Below, piece after piece: positions 40,950 through 48,926 of a stretch of DNA of 64,000 nt (positions within the stretch are counted from its first letter, which is position 1; the number at the start of each line of letters is the position of its first letter). A program made the translations under genes and the position numbers. The notes below the pieces were generated by a model that ran no database searches, was not told where the DNA came from, and saw only the letters and a list, made by a program, of their open reading frames with translations. This DNA comes from JAHEJX01 sp041605955 (GTDB lineage: Bacteria; Actinomycetota; Acidimicrobiia; Spongiisociales; UBA5794), in the NCBI GenBank assembly GCA_041605955.1, contig JBFIXI010000013.1, positions 1 through 64,000 of the forward strand, in the 5' to 3' direction.

Positions 40950-41225
40950 CTACCGCAACACCCGGCCATTGCGCACCGTGACCCCCTCGGCCCGCAACCG
41001 AGCCGCGTGGTCCGGCTCGTTCCCCGGCACCAGCCGTCCGCTGGCGGTCACCACTCGCCACCAGGGCAAGCCGGGCGTCATCCGCAGGAGGTTGCCGACG
41101 GCTCGCGCCGCCCCCGGGTAACCCGCCTCGGCGGCCACTTCGCCGTAAGCCATCACTTCGCCGGGCCGCAGCCGCTCCAGGACCGCGATCACGGCTGCGG
41201 TGAAGCCTGGGTCGTCCGTGTCCAT
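40950..41225 (-). CDS. Alkyltransferase-like protein (ATL)
   Basis: 91 residues. AYGEVAAEAGYPGAARAVGN and the C-terminal winged-helix features are those of the DNA-binding domain of O6-alkylguanine-DNA alkyltransferase. The place of the reactive cysteine in P-C-H-R-V reads PWWRVVTASGRL, so alkyl transfer is impossible; classical ATLs read P-W-H-R-V, and here the histidine is also tryptophan. ATLs flag O6-alkylguanine for nucleotide excision repair. TACGAT lies eight bases before the ATG. Confidence 0.88.
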   Translation of the reverse strand: MDTDDPGFTAAVIAVLERLRPGEVMAYGEVAAEAGYPGAARAVGNLLRMTPGLPWWRVVTASGRLVPGNEPDHAARLRAEGVTVRNGRVLR

Positions 41226-41279
41226 GCCGCCGGATCGTAACTGCGCGCAACGTGGGAGGGGGGTCGGTATCCTCGACCC

Positions 41280-42221
41280 ATGAGGGTGTTCGTTGCGGGT
41301 GGTACCGGCGTAATCGGTGTCCCGCTCGTGCAACGTTTGCTCGCCGTCGGCCACGATGTCGGGGTCTTGGCTCGCAGCCCCGGCTCGGCCGAGAGAGTGC
41401 GCCGGCTGGGAGCGGAACCGGTGGAAGGCGACGCGCTGAACGAGAGATCGTTGCAGTACGCGGTGCGGACTTACCGTCCCGAGGTAGTGATCAACCAACT
41501 GACTTCGCTTCCCCGCAACCTGCTGAATCTGTATGAAGGTATGCGCAGCGCCGAGCTGACCAACAGGTTGCGGTCGGAGTCGACTCCGGTCTTGGTGGAA
41601 GCAGCCGCCGCCGAGGGCGCCGAGCGAGTGATCACCCAATCGATCTCGTTCGCGCAGCAGCCCGGGCCCGGGGTGCGAAGCGAGGAAGATCCCCTCTATC
41701 TGGATGCACCGGGCGTGCACGGAGATGTGGTGCGGGCCCTAGCGGCCGCAGAGTCCGCGACCCTGGACACTGCCGGCGTCGAAGGCATCGTGCTGCGCTA
41801 CGGCGCTTTCTATGGACGAGGTTCGTACTTCGCCGCCGGGGAGTCATACCCGCGTATGTTGGAGCGACGCGCCCTGCCGATCATCGGAGAGGGGCGGGGG
41901 ATCTGGGCTCTGGTTCACATCGAAGATGCAGTCGACGCCACGATCACGGCGTTGCGCGCCGAATCCGGCGTGTTCAACATCACGGACGACGCGCCGGTTG
42001 CGGCGGCGGAGCTGCTCCCGTGGATGGCATATGCCCTCGGAACCAGCCAGCCCCGCCGCGTGTCCCGATCACTGTTCGGTTTTGGGCCTTTGACGATTCT
42101 GCGCTACCTCGTGGACGAACAACCGGAGGTGTCCACCAAACGAGCCCACTCGCGGCTGGGATGGGCGCCGCGGCATGAAGATTGGCGGCACAGCCTGGCG
42201 CGGGTGCTGCGCGGCGAATGA
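41280..42221 (+). CDS. NAD(P)-dependent epimerase/dehydratase family protein
   Basis: 313 residues. The Rossmann start VFVAGGTGVIGVPLVQRLLA has the G-x-x-G-x-x-G motif. The catalytic region is atypical: where extended SDRs have S..Y-x-x-x-K, this has ITQSISFAQQPGPGVRS and later VLRYGAFYGRGSYF. It is like actinobacterial epimerase-like proteins that bind sugars or quinones without known substrates. TATCCT lies six bases before the ATG. It is divergent from the ATL gene and followed by the ABC exporter. Confidence 0.8.
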   Translation: MRVFVAGGTGVIGVPLVQRLLAVGHDVGVLARSPGSAERVRRLGAEPVEGDALNERSLQYAVRTYRPEVVINQLTSLPRNLLNLYEGMRSAELTNRLRSESTPVLVEAAAAEGAERVITQSISFAQQPGPGVRSEEDPLYLDAPGVHGDVVRALAAAESATLDTAGVEGIVLRYGAFYGRGSYFAAGESYPRMLERRALPIIGEGRGIWALVHIEDAVDATITALRAESGVFNITDDAPVAAAELLPWMAYALGTSQPRRVSRSLFGFGPLTILRYLVDEQPEVSTKRAHSRLGWAPRHEDWRHSLARVLRGE

Positions 42222-42258
42222 GGATCGGTGGGGCCGCTCACATCTCTAGGCTGAGTTG

Positions 42259-43224
42259 ATGGCTCCTGCGGAATCCGCCCAGCTGAGCGGAGGGGCGGAT
42301 GACGAGCTCCTCGTCCGAGCCCGCGGCCTGACGAAGAAGTTCGGGGACTTCACCGCAGTCGACGCCGTCGACTTTGACATCCGCGCTGGTGAGGCCTTCG
42401 GCTTTCTCGGCCCCAACGGCGCCGGCAAGACTTCGACCATGCGGATGGTGGGGGCGGTATCGCCGATCACCGCCGGCGACCTGCGCGTATTCGGCCTCGA
42501 TCCCGCGGCTGATGGCGCCAAGATCCGCGCTCGGCTGGGTGTCGTGCCCCAGCAGGACAATCTCGACGAGGAGATACCGGTCGACGAGAACCTGCTGATC
42601 TACGGTCGCTATTTCGGGATGGCGCGCGCCGAGCTGTGGCCGCGTATCGAAGAGTTGTTGGCGTTTGCCGAGCTGACAGACCGCCGTCACGACAAGGTCA
42701 GCGCCCTGTCGGGAGGCATGAAACGCCGCCTGACGATCGCGCGGGCCTTGATCAACGAGCCCGATCTCCTGTTGCTCGACGAACCGACCACCGGGCTCGA
42801 TCCGCAGGCTCGGCACCTGCTCTGGGATCGGCTCTACCGGCTCAAGCGCCAAGGAGTGACGTTGATCATCACCACTCACTTCATGGACGAGGCGGAGCAG
42901 CTGTGCGATCGGCTGGTGGTCATGGACAAGGGCAAGATCGTCGCCGCCGGCTCTCCCCGGTCGCTGATCGAGCGATACTCGACGAAAGAAGTCATCGAGA
43001 TTCGCTTTCCCCTTGGGATTCAGGAGACTGTCGAGGACCAATTCGACGGATTGGCAAAACGAGTCGAGATCCTGCCAGACCGGATCTTGCTGTATACCGA
43101 CAACGGCGACGAGGCGATTCGCCAAGTCCACGAACGCGGCTTCCAGCCTGAATCCATGATGGATCGCCGCAGCACGCTCGAAGATGTCTTCTTGCGCCTC
43201 ACCGGAAGATCGTTGATCGACTGA
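42259..43224 (+). CDS. ABC exporter ATP-binding protein (NodI/DrrA type)
   Basis: 321 residues. LTKKFGDFTAVDAVDFDI, GPNGAGKTSTM (Walker A), VVPQQDNLDEEIPVDENL (Q-loop), ALSGGMKRRLTIARALI (signature) and LLLLDEPTTGLDPQAR (Walker B) are all intact; TTHFMDEAEQLCDRL is the H-loop region. The D-P-Q-A-R-H and T-T-H-F-M-D-E-A-E-x-L-C-D wording is that of NodI. A C-terminal extension of about 90 residues follows. It overlaps the first permease by one base. TAGGCT is six bases upstream of the ATG. Confidence 0.92.
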   Translation: MAPAESAQLSGGADDELLVRARGLTKKFGDFTAVDAVDFDIRAGEAFGFLGPNGAGKTSTMRMVGAVSPITAGDLRVFGLDPAADGAKIRARLGVVPQQDNLDEEIPVDENLLIYGRYFGMARAELWPRIEELLAFAELTDRRHDKVSALSGGMKRRLTIARALINEPDLLLLDEPTTGLDPQARHLLWDRLYRLKRQGVTLIITTHFMDEAEQLCDRLVVMDKGKIVAAGSPRSLIERYSTKEVIEIRFPLGIQETVEDQFDGLAKRVEILPDRILLYTDNGDEAIRQVHERGFQPESMMDRRSTLEDVFLRLTGRSLID

Positions 43225-44003
43225 TGGCTGCGACCGAGACGCTGCGGGTCGTCGAGACGCACGCCAGGGCTTACAAGCGGATCTGGCGGGGCAGCGTCAT
43301 CTCCACCTTCCTCAACCCCGTCCTGTATCTGGCGGCGATGGGGGTCGGCTTGGGCGTGCTCGTGGATGAGGGCTCGGGTCGCGATGCCCTGGTTGGCTTG
43401 GATTACCTCACTTTCCTGGCGCCGGGCTTGCTGGCTGCGTCTGCGATGTCGACCGGGGCGATGGACGGTTCGTGGCCCGTGATGGCCGGGATCCGCTGGC
43501 AGCGCCACTACGAGGCGATCTTGTCGACTCCGGTTGCCGTCAGGGACCTCGTCGCCGGGCATCTGCTCTGGGTGGCGGTGCGACTGCTGATGATGTCGAC
43601 GATCTTCAGCTTCGTGATGGTGCTGTTCGGCGCCACCGGAGTGATCGAGGCGGGGCGCGCGCTGTTGCCCGCAATCGTCACCGGTATGGCGTTCGCTGCG
43701 CCGGTGACCGCGTTCACGGCTCGTTCCGAGGATCATGTAGGCCTGACCAACCTGTTTCGGTTCGGGATCGTGCCGATGTTCCTGTTCTCGGGGACGTTCT
43801 TCCCGATCTCGCAGCTTCCCGGTTGGATGCAACCAGTGGCCCAGATCACCCCGCTGTGGCACGGGGTCGAGATGACGCGGGCCTGGGCCCTGGGGTTGAC
43901 TCCCACCTTCGAACCGGGATTGCACATCGGATACCTGGTGCTCTGGACCGTTGCAGGTTGGATCGCCGCCAATCGGTTGCTCGAGAAGCGGATGATCAAA
44001 TGA
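43224..44003 (+). CDS. ABC-2 type permease, subunit 1
   Basis: 259 residues with six membrane helices, among them FLNPVLYLAAMGVGLGVLV and GIVPMFLFSGTFFPISQLPG. The motif F-L-F-S-G-T-F-F-P-I-x-Q-L-P is the ABC-2 (NodJ-like) signature. It forms the exporter with the ATPase and the following paralogous permease, overlapping that gene by four bases. Confidence 0.88.
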   Translation: MAATETLRVVETHARAYKRIWRGSVISTFLNPVLYLAAMGVGLGVLVDEGSGRDALVGLDYLTFLAPGLLAASAMSTGAMDGSWPVMAGIRWQRHYEAILSTPVAVRDLVAGHLLWVAVRLLMMSTIFSFVMVLFGATGVIEAGRALLPAIVTGMAFAAPVTAFTARSEDHVGLTNLFRFGIVPMFLFSGTFFPISQLPGWMQPVAQITPLWHGVEMTRAWALGLTPTFEPGLHIGYLVLWTVAGWIAANRLLEKRMIK

Positions 44004-44812
44004 CCTCGGGCACCCTGACCCGTCGCATCGTGCCTCCGGTGCCGCTGGGGGGGCGCAACGCAGTGCGTGTCATCGAGCGCAACCTGCTGGTCTACCGACG
44101 CACGTGGATGGTCATATTCAGCGGCTTCTTCGAGCCGGTCTTCTATCTGTTCTCGATCGGAGTCGGGATCGGTCAGCTAGTCGGAGACGTCGCCACCGGA
44201 AGTGGTGCTCCCGTGAGCTACGCCGAGTTCGTTGCCCCGGGTTTGCTGGCCGCTTCGGCGATGAACGGCGCCGTCTTCGAATCGACCATGAACATCTTCT
44301 TCAAGCTCAAGTACGGCCGCATCTACGACGCCATGCTCGCCACTCCGTTGGCTCCCGGCGATGTCGCCATCGGTGAGATCGGGTGGTCACAGGTGCGGGG
44401 CGGCCTATATGCCGCCGGATTTCTCATAGTCATGCTCGTGGGCGGTCTGATGCCTTCGCTGTGGGGCTTGTTGGCGCTGCCGGGGGCACTGATCATCGGG
44501 TTCGGATTCGCCGGCGTCGGGATGGCGGTCACGACCTTCATGCGTTCTTGGCAGGATTTCGACATGGTCACTCTGGTGACGCTGCCGCTCTTCCTCTTCT
44601 CGGCAACCTTCTACCCGTTGAGCGTCTATCCGGGCTGGCTGCAGGTGGTAGCTCAATTCTCGCCGCTCTACCACGGCGTTGACCTGATCCGCGGGTTGAC
44701 GCTCGGCATTCTCGATTGGAGTCTGTTGGGCCACGTTGCGTTCTTGCTGGGCATGGGCTTCACCGGGCTGGCCATCGCGGCCCGCCGGGTCGAGAAGCTG
44801 CTGCTGAGCTAG
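44000..44812 (+). CDS. ABC-2 type permease, subunit 2
   Basis: 270 residues from ATG 44000. It is a diverged paralogue of the preceding gene: VFYLFSIGVGIGQLVGDV, YAEFVAPGLLAASAMNGAVF, and LPLFLFSATFYPLSVYPGWL align with the same positions there. Two unequal permeases suggest a heterodimeric channel. The substrate is unknown; NodIJ and DrrAB relatives move lipo-oligosaccharides or hydrophobic drugs. Confidence 0.88.
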   Translation: MTSGTLTRRIVPPVPLGGRNAVRVIERNLLVYRRTWMVIFSGFFEPVFYLFSIGVGIGQLVGDVATGSGAPVSYAEFVAPGLLAASAMNGAVFESTMNIFFKLKYGRIYDAMLATPLAPGDVAIGEIGWSQVRGGLYAAGFLIVMLVGGLMPSLWGLLALPGALIIGFGFAGVGMAVTTFMRSWQDFDMVTLVTLPLFLFSATFYPLSVYPGWLQVVAQFSPLYHGVDLIRGLTLGILDWSLLGHVAFLLGMGFTGLAIAARRVEKLLLS

Positions 44813-44813
44813 C

Positions 44814-45452
44814 TCACCGGGCGCGCAGCTCGAGCACCAGGCTGTGCAAACCGAGCTTGTCGCGGTTGTCGAGCGTGGTGAAGCGACTCGGCGCAAAGTC
44901 CGTGAACTCCAGCTTCCTGGCCTCAGCATCGTCGTAGAAGGCGAAGAAGCGGGGCGGATCGCACCAGTCGTCTTCCCAATGGCCTTCGCTGCTCTGGCCT
45001 CCCCACAGCGTGAGCAGCAGCGGTGCTCCGGGGACCAGCGCAGTGCGGATCGAGCTCAGCGCTTGGTTCAGCTGCCGCTTCGGAAAGTGGATGAGCGAGT
45101 TGATGGCATACGCCCCGTCGTAGGGCGGTCGATACACCTCATCGGTTATCGCCTCCAGCGCCGCCATGTCGGCGACGATGGCAGCCAATCCCCGCTGCCG
45201 GCATTTGGCGACGTTGGCCGGCGACAGATCGATCGCCAGCACGCTGAAACCCTTGTCCTCGAGAAAGGCCGCCGCCTGTCCGGTGCCGGCGCCCAATTCG
45301 ATGAGGCGAGCGCCCGGCTTCAAGCGAGCAGACCATTCGTCGAGGACCTCGGCTCGCCAATTCAGTTGACGCTGGTCGCGGGCGGCGGCATCTCCGTCGT
45401 AGGCCTTGGCCAGCGCTGCCAAGCGGGCGCTGTCCGGCGGGATTTCAGTCAC
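44814..45452 (-). CDS. SAM-dependent methyltransferase (class I)
   Basis: 212 residues from GTG 45452, which overlaps the upp stop (GTGA). LIELGAGTGQAAAFLEDKG is the SAM-binding motif I and VLAIDLSPANVAKCRQRGL motif II; YAINSLIHFPKRQLNQALSS is motif IV. C-terminal LVLELRAR ends the fold. The target is unknown. The frame stays open far upstream, antisense to ffh and upp, which is an artefact. It is probably co-transcribed with upp. Confidence 0.85.
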   Translation of the reverse strand: MTEIPPDSARLAALAKAYDGDAAARDQRQLNWRAEVLDEWSARLKPGARLIELGAGTGQAAAFLEDKGFSVLAIDLSPANVAKCRQRGLAAIVADMAALEAITDEVYRPPYDGAYAINSLIHFPKRQLNQALSSIRTALVPGAPLLLTLWGGQSSEGHWEDDWCDPPRFFAFYDDAEARKLEFTDFAPSRFTTLDNRDKLGLHSLVLELRAR

Positions 45453-46066
45453 ATCGTCCCGAACAGCCTGTCGCCCATGTCTCCCAAGCCGGGCACGATG
45501 TAGAACTTGTCGTTGAGCTGGCGATCGTGAGCGGCGGCGACGATGTGGACATCCGGGTGGTCCTCGTACATGCGGGTCACGCCATTCGGCGATGTGACGA
45601 CGCATAGTGCTGTGATGTCGGTCGCCCCCGACTCCTTGGCCTTGCCGCAGGCCCAAGACAGTGAGCCACCGGTGGCCAGCATGGGCTCGAGCACGAGGAC
45701 GGAAGCTCCTCCCATCGGCGGCATCTTGGCGTAATACTCCTGTGGCTCGGCGGTCTCCTCGTCGCGTTGGACACCGGCGAACCCGACCTTGACATCCGGA
45801 ATCAGCTCGAGCACCGCATCGAGCAAGCCGAGCCCCGCCCGCAGCACCGCGACTGCCACGACGTCCCCGAGCGCGTAGCCGGCCGTCCTTTCGAGCGGCG
45901 TGTCGATCTCGTATTTGTGCAGCGGCACCCGGTTGGTGGCCTCCATGACCAGGGCGTACGTGAGCCGCTTGGCGGCGTTGCGGAAGTCCTGGGCATCGGT
46001 TGTTGCGTCGCGTAGCACCGTGAGTGAGTGACGAGCCAGCGGGTGATCGATCACAGTGAGATTCAT
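45449..46066 (-). CDS. upp: Uracil phosphoribosyltransferase
   Basis: 205 residues. DHPLARHSLTVLRDATTDAQ at the N-terminus, VAVLRAGLGLLDAVLELIPD, and LVLEPMLATGGSLSWA (PRPP loop with A-T-G-G-S) are diagnostic, as is FYIVPGLGDMGDRLFGT at the C-terminus. It makes UMP from uracil and PRPP. It is divergent from ffh across a 121-base gap. Confidence 0.95.
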   Translation of the reverse strand: MNLTVIDHPLARHSLTVLRDATTDAQDFRNAAKRLTYALVMEATNRVPLHKYEIDTPLERTAGYALGDVVAVAVLRAGLGLLDAVLELIPDVKVGFAGVQRDEETAEPQEYYAKMPPMGGASVLVLEPMLATGGSLSWACGKAKESGATDITALCVVTSPNGVTRMYEDHPDVHIVAAAHDRQLNDKFYIVPGLGDMGDRLFGTM

Positions 46067-46187
46067 GGGCCTGGCGCCTCATCGGTCTGCCGGTTGTCGG
46101 TCTGCGGCGCACCGACTCCGCGCCGGTCCCGCATCGGGCGGAAAGCATAGTGAAGCAGAGTCCCGCCAGGGCATAGACTGATGCTCG

Positions 46188-47525
46188 ATGTTCGATTCCC
46201 TCACTGACCGCCTCAGCGACGCGTTTGCCCGATTGCGCGGCAAGGGCCGTCTCACGGAAGCCGATATCGATGCCGCGCTGCGAGAAGTGCGGCTGGCCCT
46301 GCTCGCCGCCGACGTGAACGTCGGGGTGGCCAAGGCGCTGCTGGGGCGCGTCAAGGAGCGAGCTTTGGGAGCGGACGTGATGAAGAGCCTGACTCCCGGC
46401 CAGCAGGTCATCAAGATCGTCCACGAAGAGCTCAAGGTGACCCTTGGGGACGAGGCGCCGCTGGCGAAACCGAGCACACCTCCGTTGGTGATCCTGCTCG
46501 CCGGGTTGCAGGGCTCGGGCAAGACCACGTCTGCAGCCAAACTCGCCAAGCTTCTCAAATCGAGGGGTCGCCGGCCGTTGCTGGTGGCTGCCGACTTGCA
46601 ACGACCGGCCGCCATCGACCAGCTGGAGACCCTCGGCGAGCGGGTAGGGGTGCCGGTATATGTCGACCGGAAGGCGAAGCCGAGTCGCCTGGTCAAGGCG
46701 GCGTTGAAGCAAGCCCGCAGCGACGGCAACAACGTCGTGATCATCGACACGGCCGGTCGGCTTCAAATCGACCGCGAGCTGATGAACGAGCTGGCGGCGG
46801 TCCGTAAGGCTGCCCAGCCGCACGAGGTGATTCTCACCCTCGATGCAATGACGGGCCAAGAGGCCGTGAACGTTACCAAGGGTTTTCTCGAGTACACCGA
46901 GCTGACGGGTTTGCTGCTGACGAAGCTCGACGGCGACGCCAGGGGCGGGGCCGCCATCTCGGCACGTGAGGTCACGGGGCAGCCGATCAAGTTCGTGGGT
47001 ATCGGCGAGGGACTCGATGATCTCGACGTATTCCATCCTGACCGCATGGCCGACCGGATCCTCGGCATGGGCGATGTGATGACCCTCATCGAGAAGGCCG
47101 AGGCGGCCTTCGACGAAGAACAGGCAGTGGCGGCCGCCGAGAAGCTGCGGACCGCCACCTTCGACCTGGAGGACTTCCTCGACCAGTTCCAGCAGATCCG
47201 CAAGATGGGACCCCTACAACAACTGGTTAAGATGCTGCCCGGCGCAGGGGACGCTCTGCGAGACGTCGAGGTCGACGACAAGGACCTCGGCAGGGTCGAG
47301 GCGATCATCCGATCCATGACCCCCGATGAGCGTCACAACCCAAAGCTGATCAATGGGAGCCGCAAGCGGCGCATCGCCGCCGGTTCCGGAACACGCCCAC
47401 AGGATGTCAATCAGGTCCTGAAGCAGTTCGCAGAAGCGCAGAAGATGATGAAGGCCATCTCCAGCGGCAAGAGCCCGATTCCCGGGCTCTCACTGCCGGG
47501 GATGGGACGCAGCAAGAAGAGGTGA
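46188..47525 (+). CDS. ffh: Signal recognition particle protein Ffh
   Basis: 445 residues. N domain MFDSLTDRLSDAFARLRGKG, G domain with LAGLQGSGKTTSAAKLAKLL (G1), ADLQRPAAIDQL, VIIDTAGRLQIDRELMNELA (G3), LTKLDGDARGG (G4) and GIGEGLDDLDVFHPDRMADR; the methionine-rich M domain begins near residue 300 and ends LPGMGRSKKR. It binds SRP RNA and signal sequences. The SRP RNA itself is not found in this window. TAGACT lies eight bases before the ATG. Confidence 0.96.
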   Translation: MFDSLTDRLSDAFARLRGKGRLTEADIDAALREVRLALLAADVNVGVAKALLGRVKERALGADVMKSLTPGQQVIKIVHEELKVTLGDEAPLAKPSTPPLVILLAGLQGSGKTTSAAKLAKLLKSRGRRPLLVAADLQRPAAIDQLETLGERVGVPVYVDRKAKPSRLVKAALKQARSDGNNVVIIDTAGRLQIDRELMNELAAVRKAAQPHEVILTLDAMTGQEAVNVTKGFLEYTELTGLLLTKLDGDARGGAAISAREVTGQPIKFVGIGEGLDDLDVFHPDRMADRILGMGDVMTLIEKAEAAFDEEQAVAAAEKLRTATFDLEDFLDQFQQIRKMGPLQQLVKMLPGAGDALRDVEVDDKDLGRVEAIIRSMTPDERHNPKLINGSRKRRIAAGSGTRPQDVNQVLKQFAEAQKMMKAISSGKSPIPGLSLPGMGRSKKR

Positions 47526-47530
47526 AGTAG

Positions 47531-48064
47531 ATGGCCGTAAAGATCCGCCTGACGCGGATGGGCAAGAAGAAGCAGCCCAGCTACCGCGTGGTGGTGATGG
47601 ATTCGCGCAAGCCTCGCGACGGCGCGTACATCGAGCAGATTGGTCGTTACGACCCTCGCCAGGATCCGTCGCTGGTCGAGATAGACAACGATCGAGCTCT
47701 CGACTGGCTCAACAAGGGCGCCCAGCCAACCGACCGGGCCCGCAAGTTACTCGAGATATCAGGTGCGTGGACCCGATTCCGCGTATCGAAGGGAGACATC
47801 CACACGGTCGAGGCGCGGCCCGAGGTAGCCGCCGCACCCGAACCGATCCCTGCCGCCGCCGAACCGCCGGAAACCGAGGCGGCCGCGGCAGCAGCCACCG
47901 AGCTTCCTGCAGGCGAAGCGGCAGCTGAGGCTGAGATGGCTGAGGCTGGGACGGCTGAGGCTGGGTCGGCTGAGGCTGGGCCGGCTGAGGCTGGGTCCCC
48001 GGAGAGTGGGGCCCTTGAGAGTGGGGCCCTTGAGACTGAGAACCCTGAGGAGGCGACTCCGTGA
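47531..48064 (+). CDS. rpsP: 30S ribosomal protein S16 with long Ala/Glu-rich tail
   Basis: 177 residues. The first 85 or so are ordinary S16 (KIRLTRMGKKKQPSYRVVVM, RDGAYIEQIGRYDPRQDPSL, DRALDWLNKGAQPTDRARKL). The remaining 90 residues are low-complexity and acidic, made of Ala, Glu, Pro and Gly, including a five-residue repeat of the type A-E-A-G-x. S16 is usually 80-110 residues, though some actinobacterial S16 have acidic tails. The tail overlaps the next start (GTGA). Confidence 0.93.
   Translation: MAVKIRLTRMGKKKQPSYRVVVMDSRKPRDGAYIEQIGRYDPRQDPSLVEIDNDRALDWLNKGAQPTDRARKLLEISGAWTRFRVSKGDIHTVEARPEVAAAPEPIPAAAEPPETEAAAAAATELPAGEAAAEAEMAEAGTAEAGSAEAGPAEAGSPESGALESGALETENPEEATP
47938..48034 (+). 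repeat. 15-bp in-frame tandem repeats in the rpsP tail
   Basis: Four copies of a 15-base unit (GGCTGAGGCTGGGNC) are followed by two copies of a second 15-base unit (GAGAGTGGGGCCCTT). Being multiples of three they can change copy number without frameshift. They explain the A-E-A-G-x and E-S-G-A-L peptide repeats. Confidence 0.85.
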
Positions 48065-48309
48065 GTGGCGAGATCGTCGACAGAGTGGTCAACTACGTGG
48101 TCACCAACATCGTCGACAACCCGGATGATGTCCAGATCGAGATTGTCGACGAGGGCGACGACAGCGTCGCAGCCGAGGTGCGGACGGCCAAGTCCGACAT
48201 GGGTCGGGTCATCGGTCGCCGCGGCCGAGTGGCCAAAGCGATTCGCACTGTCGCCCGGGCGGCCGGCGACGAGGAGGGCCTCGACGTCCAGGTCGAGTTC
48301 CTCGACTGA
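48061..48309 (+). CDS. khpA: KH-domain RNA-binding protein KhpA/YlqC
   Basis: 82 residues from GTG 48061. VVNYVVTNIVDNPDDVQIEI and MGRVIGRRGRVAKAIRTVAR hold the type II KH fold with its G-R-R-G-R loop (GxxG). It binds single-stranded RNA and is normally encoded between rpsP and rimM, as here. Overlaps rpsP by four bases. Confidence 0.93.
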   Translation: MSGEIVDRVVNYVVTNIVDNPDDVQIEIVDEGDDSVAAEVRTAKSDMGRVIGRRGRVAKAIRTVARAAGDEEGLDVQVEFLD

Positions 48310-48319
48310 ACACGCTGCG

Positions 48320-48838
48320 GTGGCAACGCCCGCCGAGAGAATCCCCGTCGGATATGTCCGCAGAGCTCACGGGCTGCGCGGCGAGGTGCTCGTCCGCCTC
48401 CAGTCGGACGATCCGAACCGGTTCAGAGTAGGTGCATCGTTTCTCACCGATGAGGAGCCGCCCCGCACGCTGACCGTGGCCGATGTCCGGGAGCACAACG
48501 AGGGCTTGTTGCTGCGGTTCGTAGAGATCGCCGACCGCAACACCGCGGAAGCTCTACGCGGCGTGAGCCTGACGATCTCGCCCGAAGAACGCCGCGACCT
48601 CGAGGCCGACGAGTTCTGGCCCGAGGACCTGCAGGGCCTGCCCGTGTTCGATGCTGCGGGCAATCAGCTAGGCACGGTCTCGGCCGTGACCACGGGCGGG
48701 GCGCAAGATCGGCTTACCGTAGTGACGCCTGGGTCGAGCACGGTCGAAGTGCCATTCGTTGCGGCGATCGTCTACAAAGTAGACCTCGCACTCGGTCGCA
48801 TCGAGATGGACCCGCCTCCCGGGCTCTTTTCCGATTAG
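48320..48838 (+). CDS. rimM: Ribosome maturation factor RimM
   Basis: 172 residues from GTG 48320. IPVGYVRRAHGLRGEVLVRL is the RimM N-terminal motif, RFVEIADRNTAEALRGVSLT and EFWPEDLQGLPVFDAAGNQL form the PRC-barrel junction. The C-terminus VPFVAAIVYKVDLALGRIEM completes it. It assists 30S assembly through S19. In most genomes trmD and rplS follow at once; here the next gene is an unrelated regulator. Confidence 0.92.
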   Translation: MATPAERIPVGYVRRAHGLRGEVLVRLQSDDPNRFRVGASFLTDEEPPRTLTVADVREHNEGLLLRFVEIADRNTAEALRGVSLTISPEERRDLEADEFWPEDLQGLPVFDAAGNQLGTVSAVTTGGAQDRLTVVTPGSSTVEVPFVAAIVYKVDLALGRIEMDPPPGLFSD

Positions 48839-48926
48839 CGGCCAGCATCTTTCTCCCAATCGGCTAATGCCCCAGATAGTCTTGGGACCAGTCCTCTGAA
48901 CCGAGGTACGAGGAGGGGGGAGCCGG

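Noticed and set aside
45453..47036. Long upstream extension of the methyltransferase frame
   Set aside because: It runs antisense through ffh and across upp; GTG 45452 overlaps the upp stop in a normal coupled arrangement.
47938..48034. Regulatory tandem repeat or CRISPR
   Set aside because: The 15-bp units are in frame within rpsP and have no spacers.
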